Below, piece after piece: positions 18,370 to 27,943 of a stretch of DNA of 64,000 nucleotides. The DNA lies in assembly GCF_030123405.1 (NCBI RefSeq), contig NZ_CP126110.1, positions 4,464,001 to 4,528,000 on the forward strand. Direction: 5' to 3'. The translations under genes were made by a program, and so were the position numbers. The stretch is from Neobacillus sp. WH10 (GTDB lineage: Bacteria > Bacillota > Bacilli > Bacillales > Cytobacillaceae). A model generated the notes under the pieces. It did not search any database. It was not told the origin of the DNA and saw only the letters and a program-made list of their open reading frames with translations. How positions within the stretch are numbered: position 1 is the first letter of the stretch; every line of letters starts with the position of its first letter.

Positions 18370-19632
18370 TTATGATATTTTAGCAGATGCTGACGTTTCT
18401 TTATTACCAGTGAACCCTTTAAATACTAGGAAGAAATAAATGGAACCGAATAGATATAATATGGCGGTAATCGTGAACACATAGGCATAGCCCCAATACG
18501 AGCCGTATTTTACAACAATACCTGTGGAAACCGGCCCCATGAATGCCCATCCTAAATTAAATACCATTTGGTTAATGGAATTCGCTAGTCCCTTCATCGA
18601 GCCGTTTACTTTCGACATCATTAATGACATTTGGATTGGGTTACCTGCGTTCATTAATGCTTGGCGAAAAAGAAAACCAAGTGCCGCCAGCCATAAATGT
18701 TTTGTATAAGCGGTTAATAAGAGGAAAGGGAGTGATGCAAGCTGTAAATAAACAACCGCCTTCACATCACCGACTTTTTTAACTACGAGTGGACCAATAA
18801 ACATCGCTAAGGCCGTTGCTGCTTGCCCAAGTGAGATAATTAAACCGATTGATGTTGTTGAAGCGCTAAAGCGGTCTGCAAAATACAGATTTAAATATGG
18901 AATAACAAGACCTGCTCCAAAGCCAATCAATAGCTGTGCAATCGCAAATAATACAATTAACTTTATTCCGTCATTTTTCCAAGCTATTGAAGGGTTAAAT
19001 TTTTTCTTTTCTGTTGGTCTTGTTTTAGGAAGTTCATTGAATTTTGTTGTGGGAATGATTCCTATTAGATAAATAACTGCCCCGATGATCAAGGTGATAC
19101 GGATGCTATTTATATCGCTTGCAAAGAAAGAAAAAATGTCTGTTAACATTCCGCCCAACAGGTTACCGATAACATTTGCAGCGGTCATAAAGGCAAAATG
19201 AAGACTGAACAGGTTCACCCTCTGTTCCTCGGTTGAATTTTCGGCGAGCCATGGAATACCTGATACCTGCAAGAAAGCCATTGTCAAACCGCTGGTAAAG
19301 GCAAGTGAGATTAGCACCCCTTGTGTGGAAAAAATACTCCTCAACAGCAAGATTGCTCCAGAAATTAAGATGCCATAAAAAAATACTCTTTTTCGCCCAT
19401 AGCGGTCACTAATGAGTCCTGCCGGTACAAGGATAATTGCTGTGGCAAGCGAGGTCATCGCAATGACCTGGCCATTAACCGCCTCTGTGTATCCGAGTTT
19501 ACGGATATAAAAATTGTAAATCACCATGAAAATGCCAAGGCCTATTTGCGTGAAAATATTTGCCATAAAGCTTAACTTGATGTTCCGATTATACGTTTTA
19601 AATTGTGCAGCCCAGTTATAATAAAAGGCCAT
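18370..19632 (-). CDS. MFS transporter, 12 membrane segments
   Basis: A 420-residue major facilitator with about twelve membrane helices and the loop 2-3 motif GLISDRYGRKRVFFYG (about residues 78-93), typical of drug or metabolite exporters. A long cytoplasmic linker with TRPTEKKKFNP separates the two halves. Substrate unknown. AAAGGGGCGG precedes the ATG. No operon partner; flanked by yusD downstream and a 550-base gap upstream. Confidence 0.8.
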   Translation of the reverse strand: MAFYYNWAAQFKTYNRNIKLSFMANIFTQIGLGIFMVIYNFYIRKLGYTEAVNGQVIAMTSLATAIILVPAGLISDRYGRKRVFFYGILISGAILLLRSIFSTQGVLISLAFTSGLTMAFLQVSGIPWLAENSTEEQRVNLFSLHFAFMTAANVIGNLLGGMLTDIFSFFASDINSIRITLIIGAVIYLIGIIPTTKFNELPKTRPTEKKKFNPSIAWKNDGIKLIVLFAIAQLLIGFGAGLVIPYLNLYFADRFSASTTSIGLIISLGQAATALAMFIGPLVVKKVGDVKAVVYLQLASLPFLLLTAYTKHLWLAALGFLFRQALMNAGNPIQMSLMMSKVNGSMKGLANSINQMVFNLGWAFMGPVSTGIVVKYGSYWGYAYVFTITAILYLFGSIYFFLVFKGFTGNKETSASAKIS

Positions 19633-19827
19633 TTGGTTCCGCCCCTTTGGTTATTTCGTATCCCTAAGTATCATAATGCATAATAGAAGTTTTTGTAAAT
19701 AGTGAAGTTTCTGATTTCTTGCGTATTTCCAGCATAATCGAATAGGCAAAATGTTGAAAAGTATTCAAATACTCATTTCCGATTAGGGGATATTTTTTTA
19801 TAAAATTTAATTGGAAGGAAGTGGAAT

Positions 19828-19872
19828 ATGAATTTTAAATCTCGTTCTGAACCAGTTGAAGTAGACGCCTAA
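19828..19872 (+). CDS. Candidate 14-residue micro-ORF
   Basis: ATG preceded by TTGGAAGGAAGTGG, an excellent ribosome site, encoding MNFKSRSEPVEVDA then TAA. No homology that I can name. It faces away from both neighbouring genes, and further start/ribosome-like sequences follow at once. It could be a leader peptide, a signalling peptide or chance. Function unknown. Confidence 0.35.
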   Translation: MNFKSRSEPVEVDA

Positions 19873-19891
19873 ACGCCCGAATGTCTTTGGG

Positions 19892-19982
19892 TGAAAGGTG
19901 GTGAAGTCGGTAAAAACAATTAGGAGGATTTTGAAGCAGAACATGAGATATATTGGAAAGACAAAAGGTTCCTATTATGAGT
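19892..19982 (+). CDS. Candidate basic micro-ORF after the 14-residue ORF
   Basis: Starting at the GTG near 19901 (AAAGGTG just before it) the frame reads a 27-residue basic peptide, MKSVKTIRRILKQN followed by MRYIGKTKGSYYE, ending at TAA 19982. An internal TTAGGAGG gives alternative shorter starts at a TTG or at ATG 19944. Very tentative; coordinates include the ribosome site. The rest of the 19.9-20.18 kb gap contains an imperfect 26-base direct repeat and no other gene. Confidence 0.22.
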
Positions 19983-20000
19983 AATGATGAACTCCTTTTT

Positions 20001-20078
20001 CCTGCCTTGGGAACAATTAATTTTTTGTGACCGCAGCGACCCTTTTTTTCCTAAGCCGGGCACAATTAATTTCCTTTT
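20001..20078. repeat. Imperfect direct repeat around CAATTAATTT
   Basis: Blocks at 20001-20026 and 20051-20078 share CCT..GGG.ACAATTAATTT and end in a T-rich run; a T-run also lies between them. No recognised function. Confidence 0.35.
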
Positions 20079-20179
20079 GTAACTGAAAAAAATATTTTCC
20101 ATTTTCCCAGCCATAATTCCTCCCCAAATAGAACAAATTTTCCCATTTAAAAAGCAGATGCAATCTGCATCTGCTTAGG

Positions 20180-20488
20180 TTAGTTGTTGTTTATCTTTTC
20201 AAGCAAATATGGTACGGAATGGAAAGCGTAAATGGTTTCTTTCACAGTGCCGTTTTGAACAAATAATAGGCATGGTACGCTTTCAATTGCTAAATCCTTT
20301 GCAAAATCCGGATAATAATTCAAGTTCATTTTTCCCATTTTGACATCTACAAGTTCCTCCACGATTTGCAGCATCCTTGATGCAAGATGACAAGTGCCGC
20401 ATAGTGGTGTATAAAAATATAACAGCCCGCTTTCATCATGATCGAGGAAAGCAGCCAGATCATCTCGATTCCATTCGTTCATAATCAC
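20180..20488 (-). CDS. yusE: YusE, thioredoxin-like protein
   Basis: A small thioredoxin-fold protein with the redox motif CGTC (in PLCGTCHLASRML, about residue 30) and the cis-proline region ESVPCLLFVQNG. About 100 residues, no signal peptide, cytoplasmic. Target unknown. It directly follows yusF, with GTG at 20488 or ATG at 20482 as the possible start; the former sits two bases from the yusF stop, so translation is probably coupled. Confidence 0.8.
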   Translation of the reverse strand: MIMNEWNRDDLAAFLDHDESGLLYFYTPLCGTCHLASRMLQIVEELVDVKMGKMNLNYYPDFAKDLAIESVPCLLFVQNGTVKETIYAFHSVPYLLEKINNN

Positions 20489-20489
20489 A

Positions 20490-20846
20490 TTATCCCATTT
20501 CTAAAAACTCAGTATGAACATCGATATTCGCCCCTAGGAGAACAGTTGCCAAATGGTGCACTGGTGCAGTTGCAACCTCGCGATACATCCGATCAATATA
20601 TAAATGTTCAGCCTGTGGAAACTCCCGTTTAAACCGTTTGCGAAGCTTCTCACCGGCAGCATCAGAATCAACAAGAATATAGACATCCTTGTTTTCAAGA
20701 AAATCAATCAATTCATCCAATTTGGTGTGACTAATGGTTCCATTTGTACAAATGATTTCAACCGGTTCCTTTACAATACTTTTTACCTTATTTTTATCTG
20801 ATTTTCCTTCGACAATAAGAACTTTGTCAACATACGAATCATTCAT
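20490..20846 (-). CDS. yusF: YusF, Toprim-domain protein
   Basis: A 118-residue stand-alone Toprim domain, related to the RNase M5 and primase type. The key acidic signatures are visible: the glutamate in LIVEGKSDK and the DSDAAGEK stretch giving the DxD metal site. The start is ATG at 20846, eight bases after AGGTG. Stand-alone small Toprim proteins may act on structured RNA or DNA; no substrate is established. Confidence 0.8.
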   Translation of the reverse strand: MNDSYVDKVLIVEGKSDKNKVKSIVKEPVEIICTNGTISHTKLDELIDFLENKDVYILVDSDAAGEKLRKRFKREFPQAEHLYIDRMYREVATAPVHHLATVLLGANIDVHTEFLEMG

Positions 20847-20852
20847 ATCCAC

Positions 20853-21231
20853 ATCACCTGTAATAGAAGTTGTTTATGTTAACATATTCTAAAATATTGA
20901 TTACGTGTGCCCTCTTCTTAAAGGAAAAGGGGCGGAGCGCCGCAGAAGCGATATAGTATAAAAAAGTTTTGATGATGACATTTAGACAATAAATGAAATG
21001 AAGTTAAGTTTAGCTCTGCTCACACCACCTTTATTAGGTACTACGGATTGTTCTCTGAATTTACTTTCCATAATAATTGATGGCATGGAACTCCCTATTA
21101 GTTTTGTATGTTAACTATAGCATTATTGTCATTATAAAAATAGAGTTACGCTCATAGGATACAGCTGTTTTCCCTTACATTTTATTATAGTTTCCCCAAT
21201 TTTAGTAGAAGGAAAAGTGGGAATTTAAGAG
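20853..21231. other. Gap without a supported gene between yusF and gcvH
   Basis: In B. subtilis I expect the small gene yusG here. No coding frame with a ribosome site is seen. A short stretch near 20925-20950 (AAAAGGGGCGGAGCGCC) faintly resembles the start of repeat family A but lacks the other end. Confidence 0.5.
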
Positions 21232-21256
21232 AAAAAGCACCTTCACAAGGTGCTTT
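21230..21256 (-). terminator. gcvH terminator
   Basis: Minus-strand hairpin AAAGCACCTT/AAGGTGCTTT with TTTTTCTC after it, 12 bases past the gcvH stop. Confidence 0.85.
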
Positions 21257-21268
21257 CCAAATCAATAA

Positions 21269-21652
21269 TTATTCTTCCTTCGTCATTTCATCGTATTGTT
21301 CAGCAGTCATAAGGTTATCTAATTCACTGCTATCAGATAGTTCGATCACAATCATCCATGCCTTTTCATATGGTGATTCATTTACGAATTCGGGACTGTC
21401 ACTTAAATCTTCGTTTACTTCCACAACCTTACCGCTGACTGGTGCGTAAAGCTCAGAAACAGTTTTAACAGATTCAACACTGCCAAATGGTTCGTCAGCA
21501 GTTACTTCATCTCCGACTTCTGGAAGCTCAACGAAAACGATATCCCCTAATTCATGCTGTGCAAAGTCTGTAATCCCAACGCGTACTCTTTCCCCTTCAA
21601 CCTTTACCCATTCATGTTCTTCTGAATAACGAAATTCTTTTGGTGTGCTCAT
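21269..21652 (-). CDS. gcvH: GcvH, glycine cleavage H protein
   Basis: Lipoyl carrier of the glycine cleavage system; in Bacillus it is also the first protein to receive octanoate and the donor for lipoyl relay to other complexes. The 127-residue protein has the lipoylation site Lys63 in GSVESVKTVSE. The start is ATG at 21652, after GGAGGGATT; six further upstream codons are rejected. Monocistronic with its own terminator. Links to LipA at 0.8-1.7 kb. Confidence 0.97.
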   Translation of the reverse strand: MSTPKEFRYSEEHEWVKVEGERVRVGITDFAQHELGDIVFVELPEVGDEVTADEPFGSVESVKTVSELYAPVSGKVVEVNEDLSDSPEFVNESPYEKAWMIVIELSDSSELDNLMTAEQYDEMTKEE

Positions 21653-21731
21653 TAGCTCTAATCCCTCCATAGTTTTTTTAATCTATCATCGAAATATATC
21701 GATTTCCGTTAGTAAATTGTGAAGAGTAGGC

Positions 21732-22088
21732 TTAAAGCCACATTTTCTCATACTCTTCTTCTTTAAAGCCCACAGTGACACGTTCACCATCCGTTAAAAT
21801 CGGCCTTTTGATCAGCATCCCGTCAGATGTTAGCAAATCAAGCAGTTCATCATCGGTAGCAGATTTCATTTTATCCTTGATCCCTAATTCCCGATATTTT
21901 AACCCGCTCGTATTAAAAAATTTCTTTAATTCCAAGCCGCTTTTCTGATAAAACGCCTGCAACTCTTCGCGCGTTGGGGGCTGTTCAACAATATGTACTT
22001 CTTCATAAGAAAGCTGATGGGCATCCAACCATTTCTTTGCATTTCGACATGTGCCGCATTTTGGATACCAGTAAAAAGTCAAAGACAT
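21732..22088 (-). CDS. yusI: YusI, ArsC/Spx-family protein
   Basis: A 118-residue thioredoxin-fold protein of the ArsC/Spx/YffB family with CGTC at residues 11-14 (YWYPKCGTCRNAKKW) and the conserved basic region KRPILTDGERVTVGF. Spx and MgsR in the family contact RNA polymerase, others are reductases; YusI's role is not settled. The start is ATG at 22088 with AGGTGGTGA upstream. It lies between gcvH and the fad operon on the same strand. Confidence 0.8.
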   Translation of the reverse strand: MSLTFYWYPKCGTCRNAKKWLDAHQLSYEEVHIVEQPPTREELQAFYQKSGLELKKFFNTSGLKYRELGIKDKMKSATDDELLDLLTSDGMLIKRPILTDGERVTVGFKEEEYEKMWL

Positions 22089-22250
22089 TCGTTTCACCAC
22101 CTATTTACTAAAAAAATGATGTGACCGCGTCAATAGAATATTACCATAACGTTTTTCAAAATCCTAACAAGAGGCCTAAAAAGTTCTCCATAGGAAAAAT
22201 TCGACTAATTTCGTAAAAGTCCTTCCTTAGTATAATAATTATTTTTCAAA

Positions 22251-22283
22251 AAAAATAGCTCCCTTCACACTGGAAGGAAGCCC
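22251..22283 (-). terminator. fadNAE operon terminator
   Basis: Minus-strand hairpin GGCTTCCTTC/GAAGGGAGCT followed by a long T-run. Confidence 0.85.
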
Positions 22284-22290
22284 TGATTAA

Positions 22291-24075
22291 TTAAACAATA
22301 TAGCGTTCAGCTTCAATTAATACATTTGCTGCTTCACGTTTTTTCGCTATTACGTTGAGTGGGGTATGGCGTGTAAATTTACGAAGAGAAGACAACATCA
22401 TTCGAAGTGTATCGCCTTGTTCAACAGCTACTAAAGTTTCTTTTGCATCTGCTTCAATTTTGTTGAATGCTTCTTGGCAGAAGATTTGCGTATATAGGAG
22501 CTTTTGGTTGCTCTTTTCTACGCCTTCTTTTGCAATTGCCTTTTCTGTACGTAAGACAACCGATTCCATTGCATAGACGATAGATGCGATATCCGCGATA
22601 TTTGCGAGGATTTCCTGCTCTTTTTCAAGAGCCTTGCCATATTTTTGTGCTGCTAATCCTGCTGCCAATAAACCAATCTTCTTCGCATTTTTCACTAGAT
22701 ATTTTTCTTGAGCAAGCGGCTCTTCGCCAGGTTCTTCCGGCATTAACATCATTAATTCTTCTTGAAGCGCCATCGCTTTTTGGAACAGCGGCAGCTCACC
22801 TTTGAATGCTTTCTTTAAGAAGGTGCCTGGCACCAATAGACGATTGATTTCATTCGTTCCTTCAAAGATTCGGTTAATACGGGAATCACGATAGGCTCTT
22901 TCAATTGGATACTCCTGCATAAAGCCATATCCGCCATGAATTTGCACGCCTTCGTCAACCACATAATCTAACACTTCGCTGGCAAAGAATTTATTAACCG
23001 AGCACTCGATCGCATATTCAGCAATCGAATTAGCCACCTTTTTAATATCCTTGGCATCTTCAGTTGAAAGCTGGCCTTGGTTATCTTCATACAATCCAAC
23101 CGTACGATACACAGAGCTTTCTGCAGCATAAATCTTAGATGCTATTGTGCCGAATTTTTCTTTTGTTAAATTGAATTGAGAAATAGGTGTTTTAAATTGC
23201 TGACGGCCATTTGCATATTTAACGGTCATTTCAAAAGCGGATTTAGAACCGCCGACAGCTCCGACTGCTAATTTGTAACGTCCAATGTTTAAGATGTTAA
23301 ATGCAATAACGTGACCGCGCCCAAATTCACCTAATAAATTTTCTACAGGGACAGGAACATCCTCTAAAATAAGTGTACGTGTCGATGAGCTCTTAATCCC
23401 CATTTTCTTCTCTTCAGCGCCAGTGGAAACGCCTGGGAACTCTCTGTCCACGATGAAGGCGGTGAAGTGCTCGCCATCAACTTTTGCATAGACAACAAAG
23501 ACGTCCGCAAAACCGGCGTTTGTGATCCACTGCTTTTCACCGTTTAGAATATAATGAGTACCTTCAGCGTTTAATTTAGCTGTTGTTCTTGCGCCTAGGG
23601 CATCGGAACCTGATCCTGGCTCTGTTAATGCGTAAGCAGCAAGCTTTTCACCTGAGGCAAGAGCAGGTAAATACTTTTTCTTTTGCTCCTCATTACCAAA
23701 TAAAACGATTGGCAAAGATCCAATCCCAACGTGAGCTCCGTGAGAAAGTGAGAAACCTCCGGCCTTTGACATTTTTTCAGTTAGAAGTGAAGACGTGATT
23801 TTATCTAATCCTAAGCCTTCATATTCTTCAGGTACGTCAGCTGCTAAAAGACCAAGTTCACCTGCTTTTTTGAGCAGCTTTACAGTACGATCGAATTCAT
23901 GTTTTTCTAAATATTCAACCTGTGGAAGAACATCTTTTTCAACGAAGTCTTCAGCTGTCCTAGCAATCATTAAATGCTCTTCTGTAAAATCTTCCGGTGT
24001 TAACATATCTTGACAAGAAATATCTTCGATTAAAAAGCTTCCGCCTTTAATATATTTTTTTGTTTCGTTTGTCAT
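22291..24075 (-). CDS. fadE: FadE, acyl-CoA dehydrogenase
   Basis: FAD enzyme for the first step of fatty-acid beta-oxidation. The 594-residue length reflects the FadE/YusJ type with an extra C-terminal helical domain beyond the usual 380-residue core. Visible: YALTEPGSGSDA and WITNAGFADVF (FAD/substrate region) and the catalytic-base area RIFEGTNEINR. GGAGGAAAGTATA precedes the ATG. Last gene of fadNAE; FadR-regulated from the promoter before fadN. Confidence 0.95.
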   Translation of the reverse strand: MTNETKKYIKGGSFLIEDISCQDMLTPEDFTEEHLMIARTAEDFVEKDVLPQVEYLEKHEFDRTVKLLKKAGELGLLAADVPEEYEGLGLDKITSSLLTEKMSKAGGFSLSHGAHVGIGSLPIVLFGNEEQKKKYLPALASGEKLAAYALTEPGSGSDALGARTTAKLNAEGTHYILNGEKQWITNAGFADVFVVYAKVDGEHFTAFIVDREFPGVSTGAEEKKMGIKSSSTRTLILEDVPVPVENLLGEFGRGHVIAFNILNIGRYKLAVGAVGGSKSAFEMTVKYANGRQQFKTPISQFNLTKEKFGTIASKIYAAESSVYRTVGLYEDNQGQLSTEDAKDIKKVANSIAEYAIECSVNKFFASEVLDYVVDEGVQIHGGYGFMQEYPIERAYRDSRINRIFEGTNEINRLLVPGTFLKKAFKGELPLFQKAMALQEELMMLMPEEPGEEPLAQEKYLVKNAKKIGLLAAGLAAQKYGKALEKEQEILANIADIASIVYAMESVVLRTEKAIAKEGVEKSNQKLLYTQIFCQEAFNKIEADAKETLVAVEQGDTLRMMLSSLRKFTRHTPLNVIAKKREAANVLIEAERYIV

Positions 24076-24100
24076 TATACTTTCCTCCTAATCTATTTTG

Positions 24101-25276
24101 TTAAAGCAATTCGAATACGCCGGCAGCACCCATTCCTCCGCCAATACACATCGTTACGACACCAAATTGCTCATTTCTGCGCTTCAATTCATGAATGAGT
24201 GAGAGTGTTAATTTTGCTCCGGTACAGCCAAGTGGGTGACCGAGAGCAATCGCACCACCATTTACGTTGACGATTTCTTCATTTAATCCAAGTTCACGGA
24301 CAACTTGGAGTGACTGAGAAGCAAACGCTTCATTCAATTCGAACAAATTAATATCGGAAAGCTCTAAGCCAGCCAGTTTAACGGCTTTTGGAATAGCAAC
24401 AACCGGGCCGACTCCCATAATTTCAGGCGGTACGCCGCCGACAGCAAACGATCGGAATTTTGCTAATGGTGTTAAGCCAAGTGATTCTGCCTTTTCACGG
24501 TCCATCACCATCACAGCGGCGGCCCCGTCACTTGTTTGCGAGGCATTTCCTGCTGTCACCGAACCTGTTACCGAGAAGGCAGGACGAAGCTTCGCAAGTG
24601 CTTCAAGGTTTGTATCTGGACGAACTCCTTCGTCTTGTGAAAATTGGATTGTTTTTTCAACTAGTTTATTGTCATTTCCAACCGTACGAATCGTCACATC
24701 TACTGGGACAATTTCATCAACAAATTTCCCCTCTGCAATCGCTTTGGCGGCACGCTGATGACTTCTGACCGCAAAGGCATCCTGATCTTCTCGGGCTATG
24801 CCATACTTTTGCGCTACCTGCTCTGCAGTATGACCCATTCCCATATAATATTGCGGTGCCGTTTCGGCTAGTTTGATATTCGGACGAACAACATGGCCCA
24901 TCATTGGGATCATGCTCATCGATTCCGTTCCGCCCGCAATCGCTGTATCTGTGTGTCCAAGCATGATTCCTTGCGCAGCATAGGCGATGGCCTGTAAGCC
25001 TGACGAACAGAAACGATTTATGGTGATAGCAGGGACTGTATATGGAAGTCCTGCTAACGCTCCGATGTTTCGTGCCACGTTATTTCCTTGTTCTGCTTCC
25101 GGCATCGCACAGCCCATAATTAAATCATCAATATTTCCTTCATAATTTCCAGCACGCTTTAATGTTTCTTTTACAACCAACGCTCCCAAGTCATCGGGGC
25201 GAACATGGGCAAGCGTTCCTTTCTTTGCCTTACCAACCGGGGTGCGAGCTCCGGCAACGATTACCGCTTCTCTCAT
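24101..25276 (-). CDS. fadA: FadA, acetyl-CoA acyltransferase (thiolase)
   Basis: Thiolase cleaving 3-ketoacyl-CoA, the last step of beta-oxidation. The 391-residue product has the nucleophile Cys90 in NRFCSSGLQA, the GHPLGCTG histidine region and the second active-site cysteine in MCIGGGMG. The start is ATG at 25276 after GAGGGAACTTGC; a longer in-frame start is not preferred. Middle gene of the operon. Confidence 0.96.
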   Translation of the reverse strand: MREAVIVAGARTPVGKAKKGTLAHVRPDDLGALVVKETLKRAGNYEGNIDDLIMGCAMPEAEQGNNVARNIGALAGLPYTVPAITINRFCSSGLQAIAYAAQGIMLGHTDTAIAGGTESMSMIPMMGHVVRPNIKLAETAPQYYMGMGHTAEQVAQKYGIAREDQDAFAVRSHQRAAKAIAEGKFVDEIVPVDVTIRTVGNDNKLVEKTIQFSQDEGVRPDTNLEALAKLRPAFSVTGSVTAGNASQTSDGAAAVMVMDREKAESLGLTPLAKFRSFAVGGVPPEIMGVGPVVAIPKAVKLAGLELSDINLFELNEAFASQSLQVVRELGLNEEIVNVNGGAIALGHPLGCTGAKLTLSLIHELKRRNEQFGVVTMCIGGGMGAAGVFELL

Positions 25277-25348
25277 GCAAGTTCCCTCGCTTTCTTTCAA
25301 ATTATCTATCTATTTTTACGAAATGGGCCCAAATTATTGAGCCCTATA

Positions 25349-27736
25349 TCAGTTTCTTAACGGTTTTCCCTTCACAAGCATATGCTGCATGCGCTGCTGT
25401 GATTTTGGCTCTGCAATCAGGCTTAAGAAAGCCTCTCTTTCTAGATCTAATAAATATTGCTCATCTACTTCCGTTCCAAATGGCACTTTACCGCCGGCAA
25501 TCACATAGGCAATTTTCTTGGCAATTTTCAAGTCATGCTCAGAAATATAGCCAGATAAACGCATTGCTTCTGCACCAAGCAGCAACGTCGCATACCCAGT
25601 TTCACCAACTACCGGAACCTTTCTGCGCACTTTTGGCATATAGCCTTGTTCATATAGGCTAAGTACGGCTTGTTTCGCTTCATAAATCAGATGGTCGCTA
25701 TTGATGCTAATTCCATCAGATGAATCTAAGAAATTATTTTCCCGTGCTTCTTCCGCGGATGTAGAGACCTTCGCCATCGCAATCGTTTCAAACACTTTGT
25801 TGGCAACATTTTGCAAGTCAAATGGAACACCGTTTGGAAGGTTTTCTAAGTGCTTCATGTAAAGCTCTTTGTTACCTCCTCCGCCCGGCAGCAGTCCGAC
25901 CCCCACTTCAACAAGCCCCATATATGTTTCAGCTGACGCTTGAATATGTGCTGCAGGAAGGCAAACCTCTGCACCTCCGCCAAGTGTCATCCCAAATGGT
26001 GCAGCGACAACAGGCTTAGAGCTGTATTTCACTTTCAACAAGGCGCTATGCAGGTGGCGAACAATCATATCAAGCTCATAAATATTGTCATCTTGTACTT
26101 CCATTAACATCATCGCAAGGTTTGCACCAACACAGAAGTTCTTTCCTTGGTTACCGATGACAAGACCCTTATAATTTTTCTCTACTTCATCAACAGCAAA
26201 ATTAATCAACTGGACGATATCGAGGCCAATCGCGTTGTTAGGTGAATGGAATTCTAGGAGTGCAACACCGTCGCCAAGATCAATTAAACTTGCGCCGCTG
26301 TTCTTTTTAATTACACCTTTTTGTTTCTTGATTTTTTTAAGGTCAATCGCCTTTGGATTGTATTCCACTAGTCTATATTGGCCATTATGATAAAAGAACA
26401 GCTCGCCATTTTCTTCTAAATAGAAAGAAGAATTTCCTTTTTCCAACATTTCAGTAACCCATGCAGGAACTTCCACACCGGATTCTTTCATCTTTTGAAC
26501 AGATTTTTCAACACCAATGGCATCCCATGCTTCAAATGGACCCATTTCCCAGCCAAAGCCCCATTTCATTGCGCGGTCAATCGCAACGATATCGTCAGCA
26601 ATTTCACCTAATAGCTGTGCAGAATAGACAAAAGATGCAGTGAAGGTATTCCATAAAAATTGTCCGGCTCGATCATTCGCATAGACAAGCGCTTTCAATT
26701 TATTCGCTGTGCCTTTTTCCTGCTTAGCTAATTCGACTGCAGGTGTAGACAGTTTTTTTCGAGGTCCATATTCTAATGTATTGGGATCCAGTTCAAGAAT
26801 TTCTTTTCCTTTTTTCAAGAAGAACCCTTGTCCGGACTTACTTCCAAGCCAGCCTTTTTCAATCATCGCTTTTAAAAAGGCAGGGACTTCAAACACTTCT
26901 TTCTCTTTCCCGCTCACTTGTTCGTACACGTTACCAGCAACATGATAGAACGTATCCAATCCAACCACATCAAGGGTACGGAAGGTGGCACTTTTTGCCC
27001 GGCCAATTAATGGTCCTGTGATGGAATCGACTTCGCCAACACTTAAGCCTGCTTTTAGCATCTCTTGAACAGTGACAAGGAGGCCATACGTACCAATCCG
27101 ATTTGCAATAAAGTTTGGTGTATCCTTAGCGACAACAACGCCTTTTCCTAACACATCCTCACCAAAGGTTTTCAAGAAGGAGAGAACTTCCGGTTCAGTG
27201 TATTGGGTCGGAATTACTTCTAATAATTTAAGGTAGCGCGGCGGGTTAAAGAAATGTGTTCCAAGGAAATGCTTTTTGAAATCATCGGAGCGGTTCTCCA
27301 CCATCGCTTCTACGGAAATTCCAGAAGTGTTAGAGCTGATAATACTACCTGGCTTACGGTATTGGTCAACCTGTTCAAAAACCTGCTTCTTAACGCCTAG
27401 GTTTTCCACAACTACTTCGATTACCCAGTCAACATCTTTTAGTTTCACTAAATCGTCTTCCAGATTCCCTGCTTCAATGAGATCAAGGTTCTTTTTAGCT
27501 GTCAGTGGAGCCGGCTTTTGCTTCAATAATTTCTGAATGCTTGTTGCACTGATACGATTACGTACTTGTTTGTCAGCTAATGACAATCCCTTTGCTTCTT
27601 CTTCTTTCGTTAACTCTCGTGGCACAATATCCAACAATAGTGTCGGAATGCCGATATTTGCTAGGTGGGCAGCAATTCCTGAGCCCATAACTCCAGATCC
27701 TAGGACAGCTGCTCTTTTTATCACTTGGTTCAACAT
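25349..27736 (-). CDS. fadN: FadN, 3-hydroxyacyl-CoA dehydrogenase / enoyl-CoA hydratase
   Basis: Bifunctional enzyme for hydration and second oxidation of beta-oxidation. The 795-residue product has an N-terminal NAD domain (GSGVMGSG, residues 13-20) and 3-HAD domains, followed by a C-terminal crotonase-fold domain with LEFHSPNNAI and a GGGAEVC oxyanion-type loop; this order is that of B. subtilis FadN and the reverse of E. coli FadB. The start is ATG at 27736 after GGGGGAGACA. First gene of the operon. Confidence 0.95.
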   Translation of the reverse strand: MLNQVIKRAAVLGSGVMGSGIAAHLANIGIPTLLLDIVPRELTKEEEAKGLSLADKQVRNRISATSIQKLLKQKPAPLTAKKNLDLIEAGNLEDDLVKLKDVDWVIEVVVENLGVKKQVFEQVDQYRKPGSIISSNTSGISVEAMVENRSDDFKKHFLGTHFFNPPRYLKLLEVIPTQYTEPEVLSFLKTFGEDVLGKGVVVAKDTPNFIANRIGTYGLLVTVQEMLKAGLSVGEVDSITGPLIGRAKSATFRTLDVVGLDTFYHVAGNVYEQVSGKEKEVFEVPAFLKAMIEKGWLGSKSGQGFFLKKGKEILELDPNTLEYGPRKKLSTPAVELAKQEKGTANKLKALVYANDRAGQFLWNTFTASFVYSAQLLGEIADDIVAIDRAMKWGFGWEMGPFEAWDAIGVEKSVQKMKESGVEVPAWVTEMLEKGNSSFYLEENGELFFYHNGQYRLVEYNPKAIDLKKIKKQKGVIKKNSGASLIDLGDGVALLEFHSPNNAIGLDIVQLINFAVDEVEKNYKGLVIGNQGKNFCVGANLAMMLMEVQDDNIYELDMIVRHLHSALLKVKYSSKPVVAAPFGMTLGGGAEVCLPAAHIQASAETYMGLVEVGVGLLPGGGGNKELYMKHLENLPNGVPFDLQNVANKVFETIAMAKVSTSAEEARENNFLDSSDGISINSDHLIYEAKQAVLSLYEQGYMPKVRRKVPVVGETGYATLLLGAEAMRLSGYISEHDLKIAKKIAYVIAGGKVPFGTEVDEQYLLDLEREAFLSLIAEPKSQQRMQHMLVKGKPLRN

Positions 27737-27755
27737 TGTCTCCCCCTTCAAACTT

Positions 27756-27785
27756 TGAATGAACACTCATTCATTTTTTTGTCAA
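27756..27785 (-). promoter_or_regulatory. FadR-type operator and -35 box of fadNAE
   Basis: A near-perfect palindrome TGAATGAACACTCATTCA at 27756-27773 fits the Bacillus FadR box (TGAATGAnnAnTCATTCA). On the minus strand TTGACA at 27785-27780 is a good -35. The operator covers the -10/start region, so FadR would block initiation unless long-chain acyl-CoA is present. A half-site TGAATGAGTT lies upstream at 27799-27808. Confidence 0.88.
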
Positions 27786-27943
27786 AAAAATTTATTTTTG
27801 AATGAGTTCTGCTACTATTTACTATAAAATATTTCGAAAATTTGTGCAATCTATAAACGCGGAAAATTGAAATTTTTTTGAACTTTTATTTTTGGTAAAA
27901 TTATTCTTCCCGTTTGGGCATGCTATTTCCTGAGGTGATATTG

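Noticed and set aside
20925..20950. Fifth family A repeat
   Set aside because: Only a short GGGGCGGAGCGCC match and no GGAGCTAGACAA end.
25162..25662. Plus-strand frame across the fadA/fadN junction
   Set aside because: Antisense shadow of two conserved enzymes without start signals.
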